DNA of 64,000 nucleotides, taken from NCBI RefSeq assembly GCF_009728735.1, contig NZ_CP024640.1, forward strand, positions 62,001-126,000, written 5' to 3'. The translations under genes and the position numbers were made by a program. The notes under the pieces were generated by a model, which was not told where the DNA came from, searched no databases, and saw only the letters and a program-made list of their open reading frames with translations. Positions 49,524 through 57,977 of the stretch are shown here, one piece after another. Source of the stretch: Pantoea phytobeneficialis. Lineage in GTDB: Bacteria > Pseudomonadota > Gammaproteobacteria > Enterobacterales > Enterobacteriaceae. Each line of letters begins with the position of its first letter. The first letter of the stretch is position 1.

Positions 49524-50895
49524 GAATTTTTGGTGGGGCAGTGCCAGTTCGGCCCTGCAAACAGAAGGTGCCAGCGATAGCGGCGGAAAAAGCGCCACTA
49601 CCTGGGACCACTGGTTTGCACAACAACCGTGGCGTTTTCATCAGCAGGTCGGGCCACAGCACACTTCGACCTTTTACCAGCACTGGCAGCAGGATATTGC
49701 CTTACTTAAGCAACTTAATCACAACAGTTTTCGTACCTCCATCAGTTGGTCGCGGCTGATACCGGATGGCACGGGTGAGGTAAATGCGGAAGCGGTGGCG
49801 TTTTACAACTGCGTGATTGATGAGTTACTGGCGCAGGGCATCACGCCGTTCCTGACGTTGTTTCATTTCGATATGCCGCTGGCGATGCAGGAGAAAGGCG
49901 GTTGGGAGAGCCGTGACGTGGTGACAGCGTTTGGTCGCTATGCGCAGGTCTGTTTTGACCTGTTCGGCGATCGGGTGCTGCACTGGTTCACCTTTAACGA
50001 GCCGATCGTGCCGGTGGAAGGTGGCTATCTTTATGATTTCCACTATCCCAATGTGGTCGATTTTCGCCGGGCCGCTACGGTGGCGTATCACACCGTACTG
50101 GCCCACGCTGCGGCGGTGAGTGCGTATCGCGCCGGGGACTATCGCGGCGAGATCGGCGTGATTCTTAACCTGACACCGTCGTACCCCCGTTCTCAACACC
50201 CTGCCGACCTTACCGCCGCGCATCATGCGGATCTGCTGTTTAATCGCAGCTTTCTCGATCCGGTGCTGCTGGGGGAGTATCCGCCAGATCTGGTGGCGTT
50301 GCTGAAGCAGTACGATCAATTACCGGCGTGCCTGCCGGGGGACAGCGCCCTGATCGCGGCAGGAAAAATCGACCTGTTGGGTATCAATTACTATCAACCT
50401 CGGCGGGTTAAATGCCGCGAAAATGCGGTCAACCCGGCGGCCCCCTTTATGCCGGAGTGGTTCTTTGACCATTATGAAATGCCGGGACGCACCATGAATC
50501 CGTATCGTGGCTGGGAAATCTACCCGCCGGGCATCTATGACATTCTCACCAATCTGCGAGTGAATTACGGCAACCCACGCTGTTTTATTTCCGAGAATGG
50601 CATGGGGGTGGAAAACGAGCAGCGTTTTGCGCAAGACGGGCAGATTAACGACCAATACCGTATCGATTTTATCTCCGATCACCTGAAGTGGCTGCACAAA
50701 GGCATTGCCGAGGGCAGCCACTGCCTTGGTTACCACATGTGGACCTTTATTGATAACTGGTCCTGGTGTAACGGCTACAAAAACCGCTACGGTTTTGTAC
50801 AGCTCGATCTCGCCAGCCAGACGCGCAGCGTGAAAAAAAGCGGTGAATGGTTTGCTGCCACGGCGGCAAATAACGGCTTTGACGGAGAGCAATGA
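49504..50895 (+). CDS. 6-phospho-beta-glucosidase (GH1), second in window
   Basis: 463 residues. FPENFWWGSASSALQTEGASD at the start, acid/base Glu in FTFNEPIVPVEGGY, nucleophile in CFISENGMGVENE, and NRYGFVQLD near the end. As part of a PTS operon with GGAGAG and start overlap to EIIA, the substrate is a 6-phosphorylated beta-glucoside or galactoside. The active site is canonical (NEP), unlike the NEQ of the bgl-type enzyme at 41522-42946, so the two enzymes probably differ in specificity. Confidence 0.92.
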   Translation: MKYQFPENFWWGSASSALQTEGASDSGGKSATTWDHWFAQQPWRFHQQVGPQHTSTFYQHWQQDIALLKQLNHNSFRTSISWSRLIPDGTGEVNAEAVAFYNCVIDELLAQGITPFLTLFHFDMPLAMQEKGGWESRDVVTAFGRYAQVCFDLFGDRVLHWFTFNEPIVPVEGGYLYDFHYPNVVDFRRAATVAYHTVLAHAAAVSAYRAGDYRGEIGVILNLTPSYPRSQHPADLTAAHHADLLFNRSFLDPVLLGEYPPDLVALLKQYDQLPACLPGDSALIAAGKIDLLGINYYQPRRVKCRENAVNPAAPFMPEWFFDHYEMPGRTMNPYRGWEIYPPGIYDILTNLRVNYGNPRCFISENGMGVENEQRFAQDGQINDQYRIDFISDHLKWLHKGIAEGSHCLGYHMWTFIDNWSWCNGYKNRYGFVQLDLASQTRSVKKSGEWFAATAANNGFDGEQ

Positions 50896-51197
50896 TGATC
50901 GATTTAGAAGAGGCGGTGATGGAGATTATCGTTAACGCCGGTCAGGCACGCAGCCTGTGCTTTGAGGCGTTGCAGGCTGCCAGGGCGGGAGATATTGCCC
51001 TGGCACAACAGCTGTTGCAGCAGTCCGATACCTTCACCCGCCAGGCACATAAAATGCAAACCCGCCTGATTGAGCAGGATGCGGGAGAAGGTCGCCAGCC
51101 CATGACCTTGATTATGGTCCATGCGCAGGACCATTTAATGACATCGTTGCTGGCGCGGGAGTTATCGGCGGAGATCGTCCATCTGTATCAGCGTTAA
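50892..51197 (+). CDS. PTS lactose/cellobiose-family EIIA
   Basis: 101 residues, a helical trimer-forming EIIA with VMEIIVNAGQARSLCFEAL and the phospho-His region TLIMVHAQDHLMTSLLA. ATG at 50892 or 50895; both follow GGAGAG. Its stop overlaps that of the convergent shikimate-dehydrogenase-like gene (51194-51197). It completes the operon. Confidence 0.92.
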   Translation: MMIDLEEAVMEIIVNAGQARSLCFEALQAARAGDIALAQQLLQQSDTFTRQAHKMQTRLIEQDAGEGRQPMTLIMVHAQDHLMTSLLARELSAEIVHLYQR

Positions 51198-52015
51198 ACC
51201 TGCCTTGCCCAGGCGGCGGCCTGACGGAAGTGTTCATCGGAAGGACGGACACCGGTATACAGGCTGAATTGCTCAACCGCCTGAATGGCAAAAACCTCCG
51301 CACCGCTGATCACCTTTTTGTTCTGCTCACGGGCAGAACGGATCAGCGGTGTGTGTTCCGGCAGCGCCACAACATCAAACACCACCTGAGCGGCCGTAAT
51401 CGCCGTGGATGAGAACGCCAGCGTCTCCGCCTCCGGACCACCCGCCATTCCCAGTGGCGTGGCATTGATCAACACGTCAGCCGTCACTCCTTCCATCGTA
51501 TGGCGGTGCTGATAGCCGTGCGCTGCCGCCAGGGCTTTGCCGCTCTCGTCATCTCTGGCGATGATGTAGCCGTGGTGAAATCCGTGATTTTTTAACGCAC
51601 AGGCGACGGCGCTGGCCATGCCGCCGCTGCCTTGCAGGGCAAAGGTCAGTTGCGGCGCAACGTCGTATTTCTGTAGCAATTTTTCGATGGCGATATAGTC
51701 GGTGTTGTAGCCGGTCAGATAGCCGTCGTTATTGACGATGGTATTCACGGAGTGAATCACGGCGGCGGAGGGGGCCAGCTCGTCAATCAGCGGAATGCAC
51801 GCCTGCTTAAACGGCATCGATACCCCACATCCCCGAATCCCCAACGCTCTGATACCCGAGATGGCCGCCGCCAGGTCCTGAGTGGTGAACGCTTTATATA
51901 AATAATCCAGTTCCAGCGCCTCGTAGAGGTAATTGTGGAAGCGGGTACCGAAGTTGGTTGGTCGCGCCGCCAGTGACATACATATGCGGGTGTCTTTGTT
52001 GATCATTCTGCTCAT
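51194..52015 (-). CDS. shikimate 5-dehydrogenase-like protein, SdhL (HI0607) type
   Basis: 273 residues. It resembles Haemophilus HI0607 closely in pattern: MINKDTRICMSLAARPTNFG, FHNYLYEALELDYLYKAF, then the substrate Lys in GVSMPFKQACIPL, Asp in YNTDYIAIEKLL, and ELYTGVRPSDE near the end. The NADP site is LQGSGGMASAVACAL. The SPSLHN motif of housekeeping AroE is absent, and HI0607-type enzymes are poor shikimate dehydrogenases, so the physiological substrate is open. The start at 52015 has GGGA 8 nt upstream. Divergent from the SgrR-like gene. Confidence 0.85.
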   Translation of the reverse strand: MSRMINKDTRICMSLAARPTNFGTRFHNYLYEALELDYLYKAFTTQDLAAAISGIRALGIRGCGVSMPFKQACIPLIDELAPSAAVIHSVNTIVNNDGYLTGYNTDYIAIEKLLQKYDVAPQLTFALQGSGGMASAVACALKNHGFHHGYIIARDDESGKALAAAHGYQHRHTMEGVTADVLINATPLGMAGGPEAETLAFSSTAITAAQVVFDVVALPEHTPLIRSAREQNKKVISGAEVFAIQAVEQFSLYTGVRPSDEHFRQAAAWARQV

Positions 52016-52111
52016 GGGGGTTCCCGTCGGTTTGATTGCCTGCGGGAAAATAGTGCGTTAAAAAGAGGAAATGAAAAATTGATGTCTTTTGCGCTATAGA
52101 GTTCATCTTTT

Positions 52112-53812
52112 ATGAGTAGCCAACGTCTTGAGCAGCATTATCAAAAGTTGTTAACCCTGTTTCCGCAGCGCGAGGCACTTACCACGCTGCAAACCCTCGC
52201 TGATGCGCTGTTTTGCAGCAAACGACATATGCGCACCCTGATTATCCAGATGCAATCTGCCGGGTGGCTGGCCTGGCATGCCCGCCCCGGTCGCGGGCAT
52301 CTGGCAAAACTGGAGCTACGCTATTCACAACAGCAACTGATGCTGGCAAAGGCTGAACGCCTGCTGGATCTGAACGATATGCGTGGTGTCCTGACATTAT
52401 TGGGTGATGAGAAACACCATCTGGCCTCCCTGCTGCGCGGTCGCCTGGGCCACAGCGTGCAGGATGAACGCCAGTCGCTGCGTGTGCCTTATTATCGACC
52501 TTTGCAAAATCTCTATCCCGGAACGGCGTTGCGGCGTACGGAAATTCACCTGATCCGGCAGATATTTAGCGGGCTGACACGTATTGATGAGCACTCCGGG
52601 CAGGTTGAGCAGGATATCGCGCACCGTTGGCGCAGGCTTGATGCGCTGCACTGGCGATTCTACCTGCGTCCCGGAGTGCTGTTTCACGATGGCACGTCAT
52701 TAACCAGCCACGATGTGGTGGCTTCTCTGACCCGCAGCACGCAATCCCCACTTTTTTCTCATCTTAAAAGCGTGCTGGCGCAGGGTGAGCTGAGCGTCAT
52801 GATTGAACTGAGCCACCCGGATGAGTTGTTGCCACAATTGTTGGCGGATGCCGCCGCATTGATTCTGCCCGCCGACCATCACCAGCGGCCTGATTTTGCC
52901 TCGCACCCTGTCGGTTCCGGGCCTTATCAGGTCGCGGAAAATAACGAATGGCACCTGCGCCTGACCGCGTTTGATCGCTACTTTGGCTTTCGCAGCCTGT
53001 TGGACGAAATTGATATCATTACCTGCCTGGAACCCGTCCCTTCCGACCGACCTTCGGCGTTGCTGAGTTCCGGGATGAGCGATATCGAGTACGTCGCCGC
53101 GCTGGGTGCGCACTTTACCGCGTCAGCGGAAGAGCCGGTACTGGAGCGCGGCGGCTACTTTTTGCTGTGCGACAGCCGTTCGCCCCTGTGGCATAACCCT
53201 GCACACCGACGCTGGATTCGGGCGCAATTGGCACCGCAAGCCATCAGGCAACAGATGCCGGAAACGGTCCGGGCGCTGTGGCTACCCGCAGAGAGCTTGC
53301 TTTCCGACTGGTCGCATCAGATTGCAAAAGGAGGAATGCGCACTCCCGACCTTCAACGCCTGCGTCTGGCGTACCACCATCAACACTGGGAATTTCCCGT
53401 GTTAATTCGGGCATGTCAGCAGATTCTGGCAGCCAGTGGTGTTGACGTTGAGGCGATTGAAATGCCCTATGAAGCCTGGGCGGCAGGCGCCGGTGATGCG
53501 GATTTATGGTTAGGTACGGTGAATTTTACCTTGCCGGAGGCCTGGAATGTCGGTGCCTGGCTGACCGGTATGCCATTATTAAAAACCTCCATTTCTGGTG
53601 GCGATGAGCATTTATTTTCCCACTGGCAGCAGCAGTGGCGTGCGGGTGTACTCCCTGCCAGGCAACTGACGGAGATCATTATCAGGGAAGGGTGGTTGCA
53701 GCCATTGTTTCACCACTGGATGCGTTTGCAGGGGCCAGAGCAGGCACAGGGGATGCATTTTAATAATCTGGGCTGGTTCGACTTTACTTCAACCTGGATA
53801 GAACCGGAATAA
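52112..53812 (+). CDS. SgrR-family transcriptional regulator
   Basis: 566 residues. The N-terminal winged HTH (about 1-115: LTTLQTLADALFCSKRHMRTLIIQMQSAGWLAW) is followed by a dipeptide/oligopeptide-binding-protein-like (SBP family 5) domain with QDIAHRWRRLDALHWRFYLRPG, FHDGTSLTSHDVVASL and SHPVGSGPYQV. E. coli SgrR activates the small RNA SgrS in glucose-phosphate stress, but no SgrS-like gene is seen here. The adjacent divergent SdhL-like gene is its more likely target, so this is probably a paralogue. Confidence 0.9.
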   Translation: MSSQRLEQHYQKLLTLFPQREALTTLQTLADALFCSKRHMRTLIIQMQSAGWLAWHARPGRGHLAKLELRYSQQQLMLAKAERLLDLNDMRGVLTLLGDEKHHLASLLRGRLGHSVQDERQSLRVPYYRPLQNLYPGTALRRTEIHLIRQIFSGLTRIDEHSGQVEQDIAHRWRRLDALHWRFYLRPGVLFHDGTSLTSHDVVASLTRSTQSPLFSHLKSVLAQGELSVMIELSHPDELLPQLLADAAALILPADHHQRPDFASHPVGSGPYQVAENNEWHLRLTAFDRYFGFRSLLDEIDIITCLEPVPSDRPSALLSSGMSDIEYVAALGAHFTASAEEPVLERGGYFLLCDSRSPLWHNPAHRRWIRAQLAPQAIRQQMPETVRALWLPAESLLSDWSHQIAKGGMRTPDLQRLRLAYHHQHWEFPVLIRACQQILAASGVDVEAIEMPYEAWAAGAGDADLWLGTVNFTLPEAWNVGAWLTGMPLLKTSISGGDEHLFSHWQQQWRAGVLPARQLTEIIIREGWLQPLFHHWMRLQGPEQAQGMHFNNLGWFDFTSTWIEPE

Positions 53813-53827
53813 CGCTGCCCTGAGAGG

Positions 53828-54094
53828 CTATCTCAGTTGGCTGTCTTTACTGCCGCGACGGTTGTACCCGCTGTGGCTGGCCTCATGTTTGTCTCGCTCG
53901 CTCTGGCATTTGATACAGTAGCGAACCCCAGGTAATGCCAGCCGTCGAGCCTCGGGAATCGGCTCACCACATTCGTCGCAATAGTGGGCGCTTTCACCCT
54001 GGCCCAGATGACTCCGTGCCCGGGCAACGGCATCATCAACAGTGGCGTCAATCTGATCCTGAACGGCGCCATCACCAGACCAGCCGCTAGCCAT
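53828..54094 (-). CDS. ybiI: DksA/TraR-type C4 zinc-finger protein, YbiI-like
   Basis: 88 residues. The zinc finger CDECGEPIPEARRLALPGVRYCIKCQSERD carries the four Cys. The N-terminal helix lacks the DksA coiled-coil tip, as in YbiI/TraR. These proteins may enter the RNA polymerase secondary channel; the cellular role of YbiI is unclear. Its 3' end is 15 bp from the convergent SgrR-like gene with a small CTGAGA/TCTCAG hairpin between. Confidence 0.88.
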   Translation of the reverse strand: MASGWSGDGAVQDQIDATVDDAVARARSHLGQGESAHYCDECGEPIPEARRLALPGVRYCIKCQSERDKHEASHSGYNRRGSKDSQLR

Positions 54095-54187
54095 ATTCTC
54101 TCTCCTCAGTCTGAGTTAACCTTATAAGGTTAGAGTGAATCACCACTATTTGAGAAATCGAACGTTGCTCTTTTTAAGGTGATGCTG

Positions 54188-54523
54188 ATGATCAAACCCA
54201 AAATCAGTAACAGGCTGGATGAAGATATTTGTGTGCATATCTTTATGGCGTCGGCGGCGATGGTCGGCGTTTGTATTACGGTTATCGGTATTTTTCAGGT
54301 TGTGACCACCCTGAGACGTGAAGATACGCTTGGCGATGATCTGCTCGCCATCAATGCCATTCTTTATCTGGCGACCACCATCATGTCTTACTGGGCGCTA
54401 CGCACCCGCAACCAGCGGCGCAATCACCGGCTGGAAAAAATGGTCGATATTCTTTTCCTCGTCGCGCTGACCTTCACCACGGTAGTGGCTGGGGTGATCA
54501 CCTGGGCAATGACGTTTACCTGA
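54188..54523 (+). CDS. small inner-membrane protein of unknown function
   Basis: 111 residues with three predicted membrane segments (about 18-40, 57-77 and 88-110). It has a charged, Arg-rich loop RTRNQRRNHRLEKM between the second and third. AAGG 8 nt before the ATG at 54188 favours that start over 54182 and 54179. I do not recognise the family beyond small enterobacterial membrane proteins. It faces the AAA ATPase tail to tail with 15 bp between. Confidence 0.7.
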   Translation: MIKPKISNRLDEDICVHIFMASAAMVGVCITVIGIFQVVTTLRREDTLGDDLLAINAILYLATTIMSYWALRTRNQRRNHRLEKMVDILFLVALTFTTVVAGVITWAMTFT

Positions 54524-54538
54524 CGTGACGGTGTGACA

Positions 54539-55702
54539 TCACTCATCAGGCCAATGCCAGGCGGGTACGTCGAGAATATCCTGTCCTTTAATCTGCGTTT
54601 GCCCCAGCTCCTTTTCCAGCTCAATCAGGTGACATTCTGAGTCTTGCATCAGCGCATTAACCAGACGGCTGGCGTGAGAGATTACCCAAATTTGCGTATG
54701 TTGCGAGGCCTGAAAAATTAAGCGCGCCAGTGCAGGCAGCAGATCCGGATGCAGGCTGGTTTCAGGTTCGTTCAGCACCATCAATTCGGGTGGGCGTGGC
54801 GTCAGCAAGGCGGCAACCCAAAGAATAAACCGCAGCGTACCGTCGGAGAGTTCGGCGGCCGAAAGAGGACGTAGCAGACCATGTTGGTAGAAAGCGATCG
54901 CACCTCGTCCCTCGCCTGGCTGTATGACCTCCAGCCGACTGCCAGGAAAAGCATCGTTAATTGCACGGGCTAGCGCCTGGCGATCGCCGGTTTCAATAAT
55001 GGTTTGAATTGCTGATGCCAGGTCTCTGCCGTCATGGTGCAGAACCGGGGTGCGCGTTAACAGTTGCACCTGGCGTGCAGGGGCGTCTTTATCGGTACGG
55101 AAATGATCGTAGAAACGCCAGTTGCGTATCATTTCACGCACCTGGAAAACCTCAGGCGCAGTGGTGGGATCGGCCAGTTGGTCGAACATGCTGCCGTAGA
55201 CCGGTACTTTCTGTGTGGCGACCTGCCATTGTCTGTCTGCGCGGACTTTAAGCAGATTACCTTTTCGCTCGACTAATGAGGAAGCCGGGCGGTAGTACAG
55301 ACCATTAAAAATAACCTCTCGCTTGATCTCCGGGTCATGAGCAAAGGCTGATGAACTCGGGGTCGGCAAGCCCAGGCTAATCGCATAACCATAATGGTCA
55401 CTGGCAAAGCCCAGCTTAAGGCGCACCACATGATGGCGTGGCCCACCTTCGATTGGCACATCACCACGTTTCATACTGCGCGACAGCGTTTCCGGACCTG
55501 CCCAGTAGGTTGAGGTCAGCCCGCCTTCTTCTGCCAGCGCATTGATCACCCCCTCTTTGGCTGTCTCGGCAAGCAGGCGCAGCGCCTTGTAGAGGTTTGA
55601 TTTACCGCTGCCATTCTCGCCGGTAATCACATTCAAGCGTTCCAGCGGCAAGGTCAGATCGCGGATGGATCGATAATTGGCGATGGAAAAGCAGGTTAAC
55701 AT
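54539..55702 (-). CDS. AAA family ATPase (RecF/SMC-like, AAA_21)
   Basis: 387 residues. It starts MLTCFSIANYRSIRDLTLPL, then Walker A GENGSGKSNLYKAL. The ABC-like signature LSDGTLRFI and Walker B LMVLNEPETSLHPDLLPAL lie in the last third, with the H-loop region WVISHASRL. It belongs to the COG4637 group of predicted ATPases related to RecF and OLD proteins, without a TOPRIM nuclease domain. No nuclease or partner gene lies next to it, so a defence role is not supported here. Function unknown. Confidence 0.85.
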   Translation of the reverse strand: MLTCFSIANYRSIRDLTLPLERLNVITGENGSGKSNLYKALRLLAETAKEGVINALAEEGGLTSTYWAGPETLSRSMKRGDVPIEGGPRHHVVRLKLGFASDHYGYAISLGLPTPSSSAFAHDPEIKREVIFNGLYYRPASSLVERKGNLLKVRADRQWQVATQKVPVYGSMFDQLADPTTAPEVFQVREMIRNWRFYDHFRTDKDAPARQVQLLTRTPVLHHDGRDLASAIQTIIETGDRQALARAINDAFPGSRLEVIQPGEGRGAIAFYQHGLLRPLSAAELSDGTLRFILWVAALLTPRPPELMVLNEPETSLHPDLLPALARLIFQASQHTQIWVISHASRLVNALMQDSECHLIELEKELGQTQIKGQDILDVPAWHWPDE

Positions 55703-55959
55703 AGGCTGGTCCCTCCCTTGATTGCCTCAGTAAACAACGTCCACTGCCGATTCACAACCTTAACGGCTGGCAACAGGGAAAAACACGAGATCTTTCCCAT
55801 GCACTGGAAAATATAATTTATTGATAGTTATTAAATTAATTCGCATATTTCAATATGAAATTCCCGCATGGCGATAGATGCATGAGATTGCAACGCCTCA
55901 CAGATTTGATAATGTGAATGTTTCTCCACAAAAATGGATGATCACAGTGAAGACTCAGC
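55703..55959. other. AT-rich intergenic region before the LacI gene
   Basis: No gene seen. It holds a short dyad CATATTTCAATATG (55844-55857), which might be an operator, and AT-rich DNA that could carry promoters for the divergent ATPase and LacI genes. No strong -35/-10 pair was identified. Confidence 0.3.
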
Positions 55960-56940
55960 ATGAGTGAGAAAAACAAAAACTGGGTGAAGGCCGAAGATGT
56001 GGCCCGTCTGGCGGGTGTTTCACGTTCTGCGGTGTCACGTACCTTTACTCCCGGGGCATCCGTTGCGGAAAAAACGCGCGCCAAAGTATTACAGGCCGCT
56101 GAACAATTGGGCTATCAGGTCAACATTATCGCTCGCACGATGAATACCGGGAGCAGCAATTTCATCGGTATTATTACCTCCGGTTTTGACAACCCTTTCC
56201 GCAGTAAGCTGCTTTCGCCGCTGGTGCATCAGTTGGCGTTGCAGGGGTTTATGCCGTTGCTGATGAACGCCGACGATCCCGAACAGCTTGCGCCTTCGCT
56301 GAAACAACTGCTGAGTTACCATGTGGCGGGGGTGATTATTACTTCAGGTGCGCCGCCACTCTCCCTGGCGGAGGAGTATCTGGCGCGCAAAATCCCGGTC
56401 ACCCTGATTAACCGTGATGCCAATCTGCAAGGTTGCGATCGTGTTGCCAGCGATAATGCGCAGGGAATGCAGCTGATGGTGGATTACTGTCGGCAACGAG
56501 GCTGGCAGGAGGTGGGGTTTATTGGAGAAGATGTGTCGAATTTCAGTACGCGCGAGCGTTATCAGGCGCTGGTGTTAGCTGCCCCTCATTTTAACATCAC
56601 CCCACAATTTATCGCGGGTGGTGGTTATGCGGCAGGGCGTGCCGCTGCCATCACCCTGAGTCGCTGCCATGTGCTGATTTGTGCCACAGATATGCTGGCG
56701 CTGGGCGCAATTGACGGTCTTCGTTCCCTTAATGATGGGACGGTACTCCCCGCTGTCATCGGGTTCGATGATATACCCCAGGCTGAATGGGATCCCTATC
56801 ATCTTACGACAATTCAACAGGATACCGACGCACTGGCACACCATGCGGTCGATCTTCTTATCACGCGGATTGCACAGTTTGATCTCCCTTCACGGCAGCG
56901 TGCCGTACCAGTGAAATTAATTATCCGTAACAGCGCTTAA
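55960..56940 (+). CDS. LacI-family regulator of the organophosphate/inositol cluster
   Basis: 326 residues. HTH: VKAEDVARLAGVSRSAVSRTF, then the hinge EQLGYQVNIIARTMNTGSS. Effector domain: IGIITSGFDNPFRSKLLSPL, DRVASDNAQGM, VIGFDDIPQAEWDPYHLTTI. The VNIIARTM hinge and SAVSRTF recognition helix differ from the usual TVSRVL type, a subgroup often next to phosphatase or IMPase genes. It precedes the IMPase gene by 124 bp on the same strand. A dyad AATGCAC-N4-GTGCATT (57034-57051) may be its operator. Confidence 0.9.
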   Translation: MSEKNKNWVKAEDVARLAGVSRSAVSRTFTPGASVAEKTRAKVLQAAEQLGYQVNIIARTMNTGSSNFIGIITSGFDNPFRSKLLSPLVHQLALQGFMPLLMNADDPEQLAPSLKQLLSYHVAGVIITSGAPPLSLAEEYLARKIPVTLINRDANLQGCDRVASDNAQGMQLMVDYCRQRGWQEVGFIGEDVSNFSTRERYQALVLAAPHFNITPQFIAGGGYAAGRAAAITLSRCHVLICATDMLALGAIDGLRSLNDGTVLPAVIGFDDIPQAEWDPYHLTTIQQDTDALAHHAVDLLITRIAQFDLPSRQRAVPVKLIIRNSA

Positions 56941-57033
56941 TGGAAAATTAATTTTATGCGGCATCGGTCACAGTATAATCTGCCGACTGCCGCCACACTC
57001 TCTCTGCCCTTCGGGGCTAATTTTTTATCGCAT

Positions 57034-57051
57034 AATGCACGCGTGTGCATT
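57034..57051. promoter_or_regulatory. operator candidate before the IMPase gene
   Basis: AATGCAC-GCGT-GTGCATT, a 7-4-7 inverted repeat 13 bp before the start codon and next to the ribosome binding site GGGAGAGG. Placement suits repression by the adjacent LacI protein, though the 7-4-7 layout is not classical. Confidence 0.4.
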
Positions 57052-57064
57052 TTAGGGAGAGGTT

Positions 57065-57874
57065 ATGTTAACCAGTGAAAATGATTCGCTTTTGGCGCGC
57101 TATCGCTTCGCCTGTAGTCTTGCTGAGTCAGGTGGAAAACTGGCGTATGAGTTCTATCAACAGCGTGACAGTCTGCAAACCCTGCACAAAGGGAGCGACT
57201 TGCAGGATGTGGTCAGCCGCGCCGATTGTGAGGTGGAGTCCTTCGTAAAATCGCGGATAGCGGAGGCATTTCCGAACGATGGTTTCCTCGGCGAAGAGAG
57301 CGGCACGGCCGATGAGGGGAAATCGGTGCTGTGGGTAGTGGACCCTATCGATGGCACCAGCTGTTTTCTCAACGGCCTGCATACCTGGTGTTTCTCGCTG
57401 GCCATCGTTATTGACGGCGAACCGGTGATCGGCGTGGTGTATGACCCCAATCACCACGAGCTGTTCCATGCCTGCAAAGGGCAGGGCGCGTGGCTGAACG
57501 ATCAGCAAATCTCGCCGCATCCGGCGACCACCGTCGCGGGTGGGGTGATGGGTGTTGGCACGTCGCATCGCGTTTCTACCGAAGATTTCCTGCCGTTTCT
57601 TGACCAACTTCTGCAACATGGCGGCATGTTCGTGCGCAATGGCTCTGGCGCGTTAATGAGCGCCTGGGCTGCGGCGGGTCGTCTGATTGGTTATTACGAG
57701 CCGCATATGAACCCCTGGGATGGATTACCAGGGATCGTGTTGATGCGGGAGGCGGGAGGTATCACCAACGATTATCTTGCGGCGGAGGGGATCGCGCGCG
57801 GAAATGTTGTTCTTTTGGCAAGTGAAAAGATTTACCCACAATTAAAACAATGGGTTAAACAACCCTTACTTTAA
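57065..57874 (+). CDS. inositol monophosphatase-family phosphatase
   Basis: 269 residues. Metal-dependent IMPase signatures: Glu pair in GFLGEESG, WVVDPIDGTSCFLNGLHTW (DPIDGT motif) and NPWDGLPGIVLMREAGG near the C-terminus. Family substrates are inositol 1-phosphate, histidinol phosphate, 3'-phosphoadenylate and fructose-1,6-bisphosphate. Cytoplasmic, no signal peptide. It is followed after 103 bp by an organophosphate antiporter and then a periplasmic acid phosphatase, so an imported phosphoester, perhaps an inositol phosphate, is its likely substrate. Confidence 0.9.
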   Translation: MLTSENDSLLARYRFACSLAESGGKLAYEFYQQRDSLQTLHKGSDLQDVVSRADCEVESFVKSRIAEAFPNDGFLGEESGTADEGKSVLWVVDPIDGTSCFLNGLHTWCFSLAIVIDGEPVIGVVYDPNHHELFHACKGQGAWLNDQQISPHPATTVAGGVMGVGTSHRVSTEDFLPFLDQLLQHGGMFVRNGSGALMSAWAAAGRLIGYYEPHMNPWDGLPGIVLMREAGGITNDYLAAEGIARGNVVLLASEKIYPQLKQWVKQPLL

Positions 57875-57977
57875 CCTGCACGGGTAGGGCATCTGATTAT
57901 GTACTCTACACAACAGGGAACACGCTCTCAGGGATGAAACACATCAATCAGCACCGCCTCCGCCCAACGGAGATACG

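Noticed and set aside
54539..55702. AAA ATPase as a phage-defence gene
   Set aside because: No nuclease, TOPRIM domain or partner gene is next to it and the surroundings are housekeeping-like; the family is widespread without proven defence function.
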